Of a DNA stretch of 64,000 nucleotides, positions 1 to 10,709 are shown one piece after another. Both the position numbers and the translations under genes were made by a program. How positions within the stretch are numbered: the stretch's first letter is position 1; each line of letters opens with the position of its first letter. The DNA comes from Strongylocentrotus droebachiensis. Lineage: Eukaryota; Echinodermata; Echinoidea; Camarodonta; Strongylocentrotidae. Below the pieces are notes generated by a model, which saw only the letters and a program-made list of their open reading frames with translations, was not told where the DNA came from and made no database searches. The stretch is from assembly GCA_035222895.1 (NCBI GenBank), contig JAVYIG010000647.1:207001-271000 (forward strand), given 5' to 3'.

Positions 1-78
1 TCTCTCTTTCTTCCTGTATATCTGTCTGTCTCTCTTTCCTCTCTCTTTCTCTCTCTCTCTCTCCCCCTTTCTCTCTTT

Positions 79-114
<36 letters not shown>

Positions 115-117
115 ATT

Positions 118-170
<53 letters not shown>

Positions 171-240
171 TACAAGATCACGCACCCACACACACCCACA
201 CACACGCACCACGTACATACGCACACACACACATACACAC
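1..240. repeat. CT-rich and CA-rich microsatellite
   Basis: Long (CT)n runs with CCCC interruptions are followed by (CA)n and CACACG blocks. The same CT tract followed by the same unique sequence (TCACGGTGTTAGCCAG-like) recurs at about 31250-31510 and 60718-61105. It is therefore the edge of a dispersed repeat rather than an isolated microsatellite. Confidence 0.95.
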
Positions 241-1780
241 TATTCCCACTACTTTTTTCTTAATCATCACGGTGTTAGCCAGTTATTCTTACCTTATTCT
301 AACGAGGCATATGTACATTTGTCAGCTCTGTGCACTTTACCATCAACTTTCTTACATATGCTAACACCAAAATAATCATTTTCTGAAGGCAATTTTGTAA
401 AATCATTCAAGAATATAATACGCTTTTATTGTAATTACAAGATAAGAATATGCCAGACAGAATACTCACAACCGTGAAAAAGTTATTCAAGTGATGGTAT
501 AGGCAAATATTTACATTTTGAGGATAGGCCTTTATTACGTATTTCTTCATGCAGTTCTTATATGATTGATATAAGTAGACATTTACTGTTAGATCAAGTT
601 TTCATTCCATAGATTAATATGAAGTATATCATCCATTCCCTTTCAATATGATCTTTACACCTCTGCCTACATGTATTAATGATATATACGTTACTATTCC
701 TGAAGAATGAGATATAAAAAGTCTATTACAACTTTATATACAAAATATTCCTATCAATAGAAAAAGATTCTTTACACCAGTATCTCAATATACTTTTTAC
801 AAAATGTTCTGAATAACTTTTGGAGTAAATATGAGGTCTTTCGTACCATTGTATTTGTAAAAAAAAAACGTGATTTCCTGCGACTATCTAGTATACAAGT
901 ATAGGATAACAAAATCTTAGATACTTTACACTATAGACCTACTTTACACCGGCTGAATAGTCTCCCCATACCCATTTTGAATACATTTACATATCTACAT
1001 GTCGTCTCCTCATACCCTTTTTTTTAAAATTCATGTAAATAAAAATAAAAACAGAAACTGCAATTTCCTGCAACCATTTATCAAAGTATTGGATGAAAAC
1101 ATCTGAGATAAATAACATCATCGACTGAATGGTCTCCTCACACCCGTTTTGAATATACATGTACATGTAGTCTCCTAACACCCTTTTTTAAATACATGTA
1201 TATAAAGACAGAAACTGCCATTACCTGCAATTTTTCATCAAAGTATTGGATGAAAACATCTAAGATAAATACCATCGACTGAATGGTCTCCTCAAACCCG
1301 TTTTTGAATATACATATAGTCTCCTCACACGCATTTTGAATACATTTATATATACATGTAGTCTCCTCACACCCGTTTTGAGTACATTCCCTGAGTTTAT
1401 GTTTTGCTTTCTGTGTTTCCAGCCCTGTTTGCATGTTAAGAATCCAATGATAATACTGACAGAAGAAGATGAAAATCAATCAATCTTTACAATGGTTTTC
1501 TAATGATCGTGAAATTGGACAGACAGAGAGTAAAATGAAATATAGAAAGCTCCGGCAGATTTAAATATAAAATATCTACTACAGCTTTAAAGACATAATA
1601 TTATTATCGATAGATAATTATTCTTTACACCAGTATCTCCTCAGATCTTTAAAAACATGTTCTGAATAATCTTTTGTGTTAATATGAGGGCTTTCGTATC
1701 ATTGTATTTGTAAAACACTGTCTTTTCCTGCGACTATCTATAGAATTATAGGATAACAAAAAATCTTACACAGTTAAAAT
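241..1780. repeat. Dispersed repeat block, copy 1 (left part)
   Basis: Non-coding AT-rich sequence sharing long stretches with 31480-32300, such as the segments around the motifs GTTAGCCAGTTATTCTTACC and GAGGATAGGCCTT. Within it a motif ending in TCTCCTCACACCCGTTTTGAA recurs at about 960, 1130, 1290 and 1360, and again near 2840, giving an irregular tandem character. No convincing gene is seen; short reading frames here are chance. Confidence 0.75.
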
Positions 1781-1784
1781 TTTA

Positions 1785-2375
1785 GTGAACATGTTGTTTA
1801 AAAGTTTAAACAACTCTGAATTAACGGGTGACCTGATCTAAGAGTTGTTTAAAATGTTAAGCAACTCGAGTTGTTTAAAGTTTAAACACTTAGTTGATCA
1901 ACATTTTGAACAACTTGTTTAAAATCACAATTTAAACAACTGGGTTGTTTAAAGAAAGTTGTTTAAAACGGAGCTGTTGTTCAGTGGGGGTTGTTTACAC
2001 CAACTGGGTTGTTTAAAAAGGAGCTGTTGTTCAGTGGGGGTTGTTTACACCAACTGGGTTGTTTAAAAAGGAGCTGTTGTTCAGTGGGGGTTGTTTACAC
2101 CAACTGGGTTGTTTAAAAAGGAGCTGTTGTTCAGTGGGGGTTGTTTACACCAACTGGGTTGTTTAAAGAAAGTTGTTTAAAAAGGAGCTGTTGTTCAGTG
2201 GGGGTTGTTTACACCAACTGGGTTGTTTGAAAAGGAGCTGTTGTTCAGTGGGGGTTGTTTACACCAACTGGGTTGTTTAAAGAAAGTTGTTTAAAAAGGA
2301 GCTGTTGTTCAGTGGGGGTTGTTTACACCAACTGGGTTGTTTAAAGAAAGTTGTTTAAAAAGGAGCTGTTGTTAA
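1785..2375. repeat. 50-bp/65-bp minisatellite built on GTTGTTTAAA
   Basis: From about 1970 to 2370 a unit of 50 bp recurs about eight times. It contains GGAGCTGTTGTTCAGTGGGG followed by TTGTTTACACCAACTGGG. Some units are 65 bp because AAAGAAAGTTGTTT is inserted. The left flank (1785-1970) holds scattered palindromic GTTTAAAC-type motifs in both orientations, so the array probably grew from a GTTGTTTAAAC-rich sequence. Non-coding. Confidence 0.9.
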
Positions 2376-2610
2376 ATAATAATAATAATATTGGATTCTT
2401 ATATAGCGCACATATCGACCTTGCAAGGTCCTCAAGGTGCTCCAACAATTCCCGGCTATGCTAGGCTGCCAAAGGACATTAGTGCCGCGTCGGGACTCGA
2501 ACCGTGGACCTTGTGATCGACAGTCCGGCGACGTTTCTACTCATCCACGACACCTCTACAGCTTGGTCGGCCATGATGTGAAACAAACCTTTTACCCAAC
2601 GCGCACTTTA
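2376..2610 (-). mobile_element. tRNA-headed SINE with CR1/L2-type 3' tail
   Basis: On the minus strand a tRNA-like head with a perfect B box (GGTTCGAGTCC) lies near 2485-2500. The body runs leftwards to the tail GCGCTATATAA followed by (ATT)n at 2380-2400. The same tail plan (CCTTGAG...GCGCTATATAA...(ATT)n) ends the CR1/L2-like LINE fragment at 47120-47186. That similarity suggests the LINE machinery mobilised this SINE. Target-site duplications were not resolved. Confidence 0.7.
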
Positions 2611-2639
2611 CTGGCACGTGACACATGACGTCATATGTA

Positions 2640-3900
2640 AACAACACTGTCTAAAAGCTCTCGTATAGTAAATATAGCAGTCATTAAATTTTAAACAGCG
2701 AATGTTTAACAAAATTACTTTCGTTTCGAGCAACATTGTTTACAATTTGTTCAACTGTTGTTTAAGATAGTGTACAACTGTAAGTGAACATCACTTTTTT
2801 AAGCAGCGTTTTTACTGTGTAGATACATATCACCGACTGAATAGTCTCCTCACACACTTTAAAAAAATACATTTATTTAAAAACAGAAACTGCTATTTCC
2901 TGCAACTATTTATCAAAGTATTAAGTGAAAACATCTGAGATAAATAACACCTACCGAATATATAGTTTCCTCACACCCTGTTTGAATACATTTATTAAAG
3001 CAAACCTACAACATAACAAATTCTATGTTGATTAAAGGATAGAGATTTACTTTAAGTATTAGCTTTAGCATGGATATGGGATTAAATTCCGCAATAGTGT
3101 TCCAAAACAGTTAAAAAGTTGTTGAAAACCCAGCTTTTCTCACATAGCAGTTCTTTGATCTTTCGTGAAAAAGTCTTAATCCGCTGTATGTATTCAATCG
3201 GCATTCACTTCCCTTGCCAATCAAGATTAAGTTTATATTTGTATCAAAGCATCGTCTGTGTAAGCGGATCCTGATTGGCGGAATTTCAGTCAGCCAATCG
3301 ACTAAATGCCTGTTCTGAAAATGATTATAACTTTTATTGTTTATATTTGTCAATACCTCTTATTTCTTATTTTCCACTGCTTGCGAATTACCCTGGTTTT
3401 CGTTTAGGAATATTACTGAAAATGTACATAACATCTGATATTCAACAATACATATTTTCCAAACCGTAAACATACTATAACAAAAGCCTACAACACTCAA
3501 TAAAATGAAAATGAATCAATCGTATAGCAGTTTTCTCATGATCGTAAAATTGGACAGACAGAGAGTAAAATAAAATACAGAAAGCTCCAGCAGAATGAGA
3601 TATAAACTTTCTAATACAGCTTTATATATAAAATACTTTTATCAAATGATAGTCATTATTGACACCAGTATCTCTATTAAAAACGTCTTCTGACTAATCT
3701 TTTGAGTAAATATGAGGTCATTTTTTGAAAAATTGTCTCAGCCTTTGCAAATTTCCTCAAAAGGAGGACAGTAATAGGGAACTTTAATTCAAGCTACGCA
3801 ACTTCTACAAATGTTTTATTATGAAAAGCAAGGTATCATATTTAGCTCATCATCAGATCACAGTATCAAACCGTTTTTTTTTTCTTCTTCTGGGTTTATG
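2640..3900. repeat. Dispersed repeat block, copy 1 (right part)
   Basis: Non-coding sequence, partly homologous to 32280-32630, 38285-38620 and 42115-42430 (shared motifs TTTTAGCATGGATATGGG, GAAAACCCAGC, GATCTTTCGTGAAAA and GAATTACCCTGGTTT). In the 33-48 kb region this same repeat marks the junctions between the tandem gene units. No gene is seen. Confidence 0.7.
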
Positions 3901-3930
3901 TTGATCAGCTAAACATGCACGCCCTCCTAC

Positions 3931-4242
3931 TTACACACATGTTGTTTCTGCAACTTCTTTTCTTTTCGTTATCCTACGATTCATGAGCTTAGATTGTGCC
4001 AAATAGATTATTTTATAAATGATGAAAGGAATCAGCAATACTAGAAGATCCGTCACAAGAACAATCAGAAGAATGTTTAGTGGATATATTTCTTCCAAAA
4101 TTCCACCTTTAGTTGGTATTGCTCTCGCAATTAAAGAAGTGTGATCATGATGATAGGTGGTGGTTAGGGGAACGGTAGGCGCATGTGTGGTAGTAGGACA
4201 CGTGTCTCCTGGGTTATGTACCTCGCCTAGGTAAAGAGGGTC
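3931..4242 (-). pseudogene. 3' half of disrupted Ig-like receptor gene (stalk, TM segment, tail)
   Basis: This is the C-terminal part of the gene whose 5' part lies at 15125-15781; the large TIR element separates the two. Read in the frame set by the upstream half, it gives 103 codons and a TAA stop at 3933-3931. The order is a short Cys-containing segment, a Thr/Pro-rich stalk (TCPTTTHAPTVPL-type), a hydrophobic helix of about 23 residues (roughly residues 275-298 of the rejoined protein) containing an Asp at about 284, and a basic tail of about 23 residues. A strong donor-like GTGTAAGTAGG overlaps the stop, so an alternative splice to a further exon is possible. The unbroken frame across a junction 10.9 kb apart is the main evidence that the halves belong together. 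The family is not recognised beyond Ig-like type I receptor. Confidence 0.8.
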
Positions 4243-4248
4243 CCATAC
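4243..4248. repeat. Target-site duplication, left copy (CCATAC)
   Basis: The 6-bp CCATAC directly precedes the left terminal inverted repeat and is repeated at 15125-15130 directly after the right one. Keeping one copy restores the Ig-receptor reading frame. Confidence 0.85.
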
Positions 4249-4382
4249 TATGGAAAGCCGTTGGAGACTTTATTCACGTGCCCCAGACGTATGGAACGCG
4301 GCACACGTCTGCTAAATTGACCAATCACCGCCTGTTATTTAGCAGGCGCGTGCAAGGTGCGATAGCACACGCCTGTTACTTT
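4249..4382 (+). repeat. Left terminal inverted repeat, 134 bp
   Basis: Identical to the reverse complement of 14991-15124. It contains internal short palindromes (CGCCTG...CAGGCG and CACACGTCTG-type motifs), which could be protein-binding sites for a transposase. Confidence 0.95.
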
Positions 4383-6574
4383 ATTAGCACACGTGTGCCT
4401 TTTTCCAGACGGATGCTGTTTACTGCGCATGCGTCTGGAATTGATCGTCCAATCAGATACCTTGTTTAATATGGAGTTTAATGTGTGTGTAGGGTGAGTG
4501 CATGCACCGCAGACAAGCAAAAATGTGCCGGGCACGTGGTGATCGACGCACGTGGTACTCTTACCGTTCTTAAAAGTATTGACTTTGATTTCTATGTCAG
4601 AAAAGAAGTTGTAAGAGTACTTCCATTGAGGTTGGAACTTTCTGATGCAAAGAATAGTATGTCAAATTATAAACGAGGTACCGAACTGCTATATCAACGT
4701 TTATCCTCCACCTAGTATTGGAGTTTGTAAATACTATAAAGCTAGTCTAGGGTAGACCGAAAGCTTCAGTCTCTCTAATCGTCGGTTGTTCCACTGAGAC
4801 TACGTCTGGCTCCACTAGACCTCCGATTATAGAGACTGAAGTCTGGGGACCTTTTTCTGTGAGGGTACAGTGACCGAACAGAGATGAACGAAATGCTCCG
4901 AGGTTTTTCACTTTTTACGTCTTCATCATATCTAATTTTGCTGCAATACTACAGCCCCCTTTATCAATACACTTATGAAAACTTAAATCTATACTTTGAC
5001 TTACGATAGCTTGCTTATTCAGCTCCAAAATAGATTTTTTGCAATCGAAACAGACTTCTCGTCAGCGGGATTGCCAGTCAGCCATCTTGAATTGAGTATA
5101 ATGAATATTCATTATAAAGTTTGCGAAAGGTCGATAGACTCCATCCCCAATGACCTATCACAGATATACGTGCACGCGCGCGTAATGAACTAGCCCTGAC
5201 CATAGAGAACCTGTATGATAAAGACCCCTTGATCGATGCGTACGTTAATAATACAGCTAGTCCGTTGACCCGGAAATATATCTTGCGGGTCATAGATCAC
5301 AGTTCAAGTACGGCGAAAGGTACAGCTTGACGAAAATGGGACAATTCGTATAAGTAAGTCCATATATTTTATATTTGTACAAGAGTTCATCTAAAATTAT
5401 GTAGTGTAAATAGAAGAACACTACCTATACCTAATTTACATCTGATTTAGAAATCAGAAAATTGGATCTAAATAAAGAAAATCGGGGGAGAAATGTCGGT
5501 AACGAAAAGCTGTTACGCTGTGGCTCTAATTTATCCCCACGGTACGAGATCTCTGGGTTGCCATCTGTATTGGGGAATGACAACAAATGTCAGTTTTATT
5601 AAAGAAATGACCCAAATCAGATGGTTATTGCTGTCTAGTCTAGGGTTGATAAAGAAAAGGTAAGTCTAATAGCATGAATGGTAGTTTCAGATTTACAATC
5701 TATCATTCAGAACCTACTCGAATTGCAAATTAGGTGATATACTATGCAACAGTGCCATTGTGATAGTGTGTATGATCCAGTGTAGATACATAGTGTTGGA
5801 ACAACAGAGTAGATCTCTCCCCCTCTTCCATCTCTCCCTTATCTCTCTGGGTCACTCTGTACAGAGGTCAACCTCACTCGTGGTAGGGAAACACACACAC
5901 ACTCTCTCTTTCTCTCCCTTTCTTCCCCAATATTCTCTTTCATGTTGTGTTGTTGAGCAACACTCTCCATTGGGCTAGCTAGGACAGGGGGATTAGTGAT
6001 GGAGGCATGTTTGCTTAAGAGCTCAGATTAGAAGTTGGAAACACTGTGAAGAGTTTGCATTTGCTTGGCACAAGGGATTGTGTGACCATTATTCTTTGGA
6101 GTTTACAATCGAATAAACCTGCTCATAATTATCCCATAGGCCTAATTGTATTTAAGGGTTGATGTTTGGATGTTGATTGGCTTATAATACTACATGTATT
6201 GCTGTATATTGCATAAGTGGAAGTTATCACATTTCTTAGAGACAATCAATATTCTTTAGTCTATATTTCTTGTCTTAATATAGTTTATGATTATTCCTTT
6301 ATATTTATATGTTATATGTCATATGGGTAGTCGAAGCATAATAATAGTGCAATAATTAGGTGAATCACATGCAGATTGCAGTATTGATTGATAAGCTCGT
6401 TTTCCTAAAACGATATTTACACCTGAGATTATGTATGTGTTGTGTGCTGGAGGAATACAACATATTTCTATGTTAGTATTATTATTTCAAAATCTGAGAG
6501 GATAATAGATTAGCGCGTTTAGATGAGATTGCCTAGGTACAATGAAGGTCTAATTTAGAGTTAGGGTATAACAA
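4383..6574. other. Left interior of the TIR element, no gene seen
   Basis: Mostly unique-looking AT-rich DNA with a CT-rich patch near 5880-5935. Several short open frames occur on both strands but lack any recognisable domain or support from splice signals. Confidence 0.6.
4762..4843. repeat. Long imperfect hairpin
   Basis: CTTCAGTCTCTCTAATCG near 4765 pairs with CGATTATAGAGACTGAAG ending near 4842, with one mismatch over 18 bp, around a loop of about 45 bp that itself has CCACT/AGTGG-like pairing. It could be a MITE remnant or a structured transcript; its function is unknown. Confidence 0.7.
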
Positions 6575-6582
6575 ATCACCAT
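6575..6582. repeat. 8-bp TSD of nested hAT-type element (ATCACCAT)
   Basis: ATCACCAT here is repeated at 9488-9495, immediately outside the 10-bp inverted ends of the 2.9-kb element. Confidence 0.85.
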
Positions 6583-6614
6583 CAGGGGCGTCTCCAAAGA
6601 GGGAAGGGTGTCAG

Positions 6615-7420
6615 GATATTGTCGGAAAAATTGCGCTGCCGTCGGGAAAAAAGAGAAAAGGGGGAGGTAAAAAAGAGAGGGAAAGGGAAAGAAAAGAAAA
6701 AAAGAAAAGAAAAGAAAAGAAAGAAAGGAAAAGAGAGGAAAGAAAGGAAAAGAAATGAAAGAAAAGAGAAGAAAGAAAGAGAACAAAGAAAAAGAGGGGG
6801 GAGAGGAAAGAAAAGAAAAGAAAGAAAAGAAAGAAAAGGAAAAAAAGAAGAATAAAGAGTAAAAGGGAAAGAAAAGAAACGGGGGATGCAAGAGAGGAGA
6901 AAGAGGGGAGGTAAGAGCCTGAGAGAGGAGGAGTGGGAGTAAAAGAGAGAAGGGGGTTGTTGGGTGGAGTCGTCTCGTCGAGGCAGCAAGAAAGACACGG
7001 ATAAATATGTTGCTTTGTCGGGTCAGCCATAGCTGTGTCGGTATTCTTGCTCGATCCTCATGTACAGGGGCGTCGCCAAAGGGGGGTGTGGGGGTGCGAC
7101 ACCCCTCCACCTGTCAGGATATTGTCGGTAAAATTGCGCTGCCGTCGGGAAAAAAAAAAGGGGGGAGGGAAAAAAGAGAGGGAACGGGAAAGAAAAGAAA
7201 AAAGAAAAGGAAAAGAAAAGAAAGAAAGGAAAAGAAAGCAAAGAAAAGAGAAAGGAAAGAAAGAGAAAAAAGAAAAAGAGGGAGAAGAGGAAAGAAAGGA
7301 AAAGAAAAGGAAAACAAAAAAGAGAAAAGGGAAACAAAAGAAACGTGGGGTGAAGAGAGGACAGAGGGGGGAGGTAAGAGCCTGAGAAAGGAGGAGTGGG
7401 AGTAAAAGAAAGGGGGGTTG
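6615..7420. repeat. Two purine-rich GA/GGAAA tracts
   Basis: Long AGAAAAG/GGAAA tracts at about 6645-6880 and 7145-7400, part of the duplicated left end of the hAT-type element. They open long Lys/Arg/Glu or Phe/Ser/Leu frames on all strands; these are composition artefacts, not genes. Confidence 0.9.
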
Positions 7421-7509
7421 TGGGTGGAGTCGTCTCATCAAGGAAGCAAGAAAGACATGGGTAAATATGTTGCTGTGTCGGGTCAGCTGTGTCGGTATTC
7501 TTGCTCGAT

Positions 7510-9135
7510 CCTCGAGAACGAGAACGGTACAACGAATCGTTTTCTTTCTCTAATAATTTGAGGAAACGTCTAAGCTTCCGCGATTCGCGCAGAGGGGGGA
7601 AACTGAATTCAGATAAGGATTAAGAGTCGAGAACAGTACAACGAATCGTTTTCCTTTCTCTATATTTTGATGAAACGCAAAAATTTCCGCGCTTCGCGCG
7701 GGAGAGGAAAACTTCATTTGGACAAGTCGAGAACGGTTTAGCGAATCGTCTTCTTTCTCTCATAATTTGAGGAAACGTCAAAGCTTCCGCGCTTCGCGCA
7801 AGAGGGGGAAACTAAATTCAGATAAATAGAGCTTAAAGGTACTATGTCCCTTTTGCAACCAACCTCAAATTATGTAGAACTTTACAGGAATTATGAATAT
7901 TTTTTTCTTCTTTGGTAATAACATACATGAAGTGAGATGTAAAGGGTACATGAGCATTTGTCTACATCAATAACCCACTTCTTGTGATGGCCAAAATTAA
8001 ACTGATTAAATCTTTGCACAGCATAAAACGCATGAACATTCGGTACAATGGTCTGAAAATCAAGACTATTACTTATTGGCTCTATATCTCCTAAGTCGAT
8101 TTGACAACTAATAGTCATTATTTTCCCACTTGAAGACATTTTCAAGCCCCACCTTTTTTAGGGAAGTTCTAAATTACTATTATCTTGCAAATGCCGTCGA
8201 AAACGGTAAAACGAATCGTCTTCTTTCTATAATAATTAAATTAAACGTCTAAGCTTTTCGCGCTGGAAGGGGGAAACTGAATTCAGACAAGGGAGTCGAA
8301 AACGGTATAACGTACCGTCTTCTTTCTCTAATAATTGAATGACACGTCAAAACTTCCGCGCATTGCGCGGGAGGGGGAAATTTCATTCAGACAAGGATTA
8401 AGACTCGACCACGGTTCAACGAATCGTCTACTTTCTCTAATAATTCAATGAAACGTAAAAACTTCCGCGCTTCGCGCGGGAGGGGGGAAAACTGAATTCA
8501 GATACGGATTAAGAGTCGAGAACAGTAGGCCGACACCGAATCGTCTGCTTTTTCTCATAATTTAATGATACTGTACGTCAAAGCTTTCGCGCTTCGCGCG
8601 GGAGGGGAGAAACTAAATTCAGACAAGGATTAAGAGTCGAGCGCTGTTCAACGAATCGTCTACTTTCTCTAATAATTTAATGAAACGTCAAAGCAACTGA
8701 ATTCAGACAAGGATTAAGAGTCGAGCACGGTTCAACGATCGTCTGCTTTCTCTAATAATTTAATGAAACGCCAAATCTTCAGAGCTTCGCGCGGGCGGGG
8801 GAGAATTGAATTCAGATAAGGATTAAGAGTCGAGAACAGTACACCGAATCGTCTGCTTTTTCTCATCATTTAATGAAACGTCAAAGCTTCCGCACTTTGC
8901 GCGGGAGGGGGAGAAACTGAATTCAGACAAGGATTAACAGTCGAGAACGGTACAGCAAATCGTCTTCTTTTCATAATAATTTAATGAAACGTCAAAGCTT
9001 TTGCGCGGGAGGGGGGGGAACTTCATTCAGACAAGGATTAACAGTCGAGAAACGGTACAATAAATCGTCTTCTTTTCCTAATAATTTGAGGGAACGTCTA
9101 AGCTTCCGCGCTTCGCGCGGGTGGCCTTTTACCCA
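7510..9135. repeat. Minisatellite of about 110-120 bp with conserved CCGCGC-TTC-GCGCGG hairpin
   Basis: About 14 degenerate copies of a unit containing GTCGAGAACGGT, ACGAATCGTCTTCTTTCTC, AATAATTTAATGAAACGTCA, then CCGCGCTTCGCGCGG, a G-run, and GAATTCAGACAAGGATTAAG. The 15-bp core is a perfect stem of six CG pairs with a TTC loop and is kept more strictly than its surroundings. Two further copies in the opposite orientation lie at 10490-10700. A MITE copy interrupts the array at 7832-8195. Confidence 0.9.
7832..8195 (+). mobile_element. MITE copy, GGTACTATG family, truncated
   Basis: Starts TTAAAGGTACTATGTCCC and follows the fuller copy at 58081-58625, with an internal deletion. It ends near AAATGCCGT without the right terminal repeat. 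It is inserted in the minisatellite of the hAT-type element. Confidence 0.7.
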
Positions 9136-9487
9136 CACCCCCGCGCTCTTTAAGTGATTCGCTTGCTCTCTACCGCCCCTCCCTAAAATAAGATCCTAGC
9201 TCCGTGTCTGCCTTTAAATATATAGCTATGAATGCTGACTAAGTTGACGAAATAATTCGTATATTTGTGTCGTCGTGGAAAATGACCATTTGCGCATACG
9301 CAAGTACTATAGATAGTCCGTAGGAAAAACAATTTAGCCTTCGGCCCCGGGTTTATTATAGGGTTAAATTTGTAGATATTGGAAATTTAATTTTGTCGGT
9401 AATTGGTGGCTAGTTTTGTCGTTAATCGTTGGCCTCTACACCCCCCCCCCCCCCCCCCCAACTGAAAAAGGTATAGCGACGCCCCTG

Positions 9488-10480
9488 ATCACCATATTAG
9501 GAATGAATATGATGTGTATAAGAACAAAACATATATAACATTATCTGTATGTAAGTGTTTATTCGATTTGATAATGAAACTGTTCTTATAATAATGTAAA
9601 TGTTAGTTCAATAGGAACTCTGTAGGACCATGCATTATGGTTCAAGGCATGCCCACATAGAACATTTTGTTATGTTAGGGGTCGGGGCCAAATGCAATGA
9701 ATTATTTATAATTTATTGCATTTTCTTTGTGTGTTTTTTTATTTATGGGGGCGGCGACGTACCCTAGCCCCGCTGTTTACTCGTACCAAGGGCATACTGC
9801 GGGGAGGGTGGAACGAATGGCGCAGCGTGGTCGTAATGATATATATATTATTTATTTTGTTTGGGGGGAGGGGCAGGATGATGGGTCGCGTACATTATTG
9901 GGGCACGCCTTTTTTCTTTATTTGCTCAGAAATGTACGTTTTCAATAAATGTTTTCTACAAATATTCGGGGCCATGTGGCGACCCCCGAACCCCCCCCCC
10001 CCCCCCTGCGTCTACGCCACATCCGTGGGGTGTTCTCTATCCATTATTTCCCTTTCTTATTATCATTTTGTTTATTGCTAATTTAATTTTCATTTAATTG
10101 TTTATGAAAAGCGACCCTCAACCCATGTTATGAATAGCGACCCTTAAACGCGAACCATCATCCCTGGCCAACCCCCCCCCCCATCAGTCTGACCACGTAG
10201 TGCAAGTACATATTACCGAAAATTTTCGTTCAAAAATTAATAACAAACCAATCAAACTAAAAGTTTGCAAAATCGGATAACTAATAAGAAAGTTTTTAAT
10301 TTTTAATGACATGAAAAACTTTGAAAATCACAAGACAAAGAGGCAACTCACTCATGAGTCTGTGACTTCATTCAGGCGCGGATCAAGGATTTCTTAGGGG
10401 GGGGGGCCCAAATTTGAAATTATGCGAGCCAAATATTGGTATGTAATGGTGACCAGCAGTGACGTAATAGGGGGTGGGTA
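9488..10480. other. TIR-element interior with C/G homopolymers, no gene seen
   Basis: AT-rich DNA with poly-C runs near 9990 and 10170 and a poly-G run near 10400. AATGCAATGAATTATTTATA near 9690 begins a short palindrome. The open frames at 9716-10081 cross homopolymers and show no domain. Confidence 0.6.
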
Positions 10481-10489
10481 CAGGGACGG

Positions 10490-10705
10490 GCGAGCTTCCC
10501 CCTCCCTCCTCCACGAAGCGCGGAAGCTTTGACGTTTCAATAAATTATTAGAGAAAGAAGACGATTCGTTGAACCGTTCTCGTCTCTTAATCCTCGTCTA
10601 AATTCAAACCCCCCTCCTGCGCGAAGTGCGGAAGCTTTGACGTTTCATTAAATCATTAGAGAAAGAAGACGATTCGTTGTACCGTTCTCGACTCTTATTT
10701 TAATC
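10490..10705 (-). repeat. Two inverted copies of the hairpin minisatellite unit
   Basis: GAAGCGCGGAAGCTTTGACG and the flanking ATTATTAGAGAAAGAAGACGATTCGTT are the reverse complement of the 7510-9135 unit, at a spacing of about 113 bp. Confidence 0.85.
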
Positions 10706-10709
10706 CTTC

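Larger units (their letters stand above)
6583..9487. mobile_element. Non-autonomous hAT-type element, 2905 bp
   Basis: The ends are CAGGGGCGTC and its reverse complement GACGCCCCTG, flanked by a perfect 8-bp duplication. CAGGG-type ends with 8-bp TSDs are the mark of the hAT superfamily. No transposase is encoded. The left end is internally duplicated: CAGGGGCGTC plus the following sequence (GTCAGGATATTGTCGG, GCGCTGCCGTCGGG) starts at 6583 and again at 7069. Both copies run through purine-rich tracts to a shared TCTTGCTCGATCCTC segment. The rest is a hairpin-bearing minisatellite (7520-9130) interrupted by a MITE copy. Confidence 0.85.

Noticed and set aside
6550..7532. Overlapping 116-186 codon frames on both strands
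   Set aside because: They lie in GA-rich tracts and give only Lys/Arg/Glu or Phe/Ser/Leu runs; all frames are open by composition.
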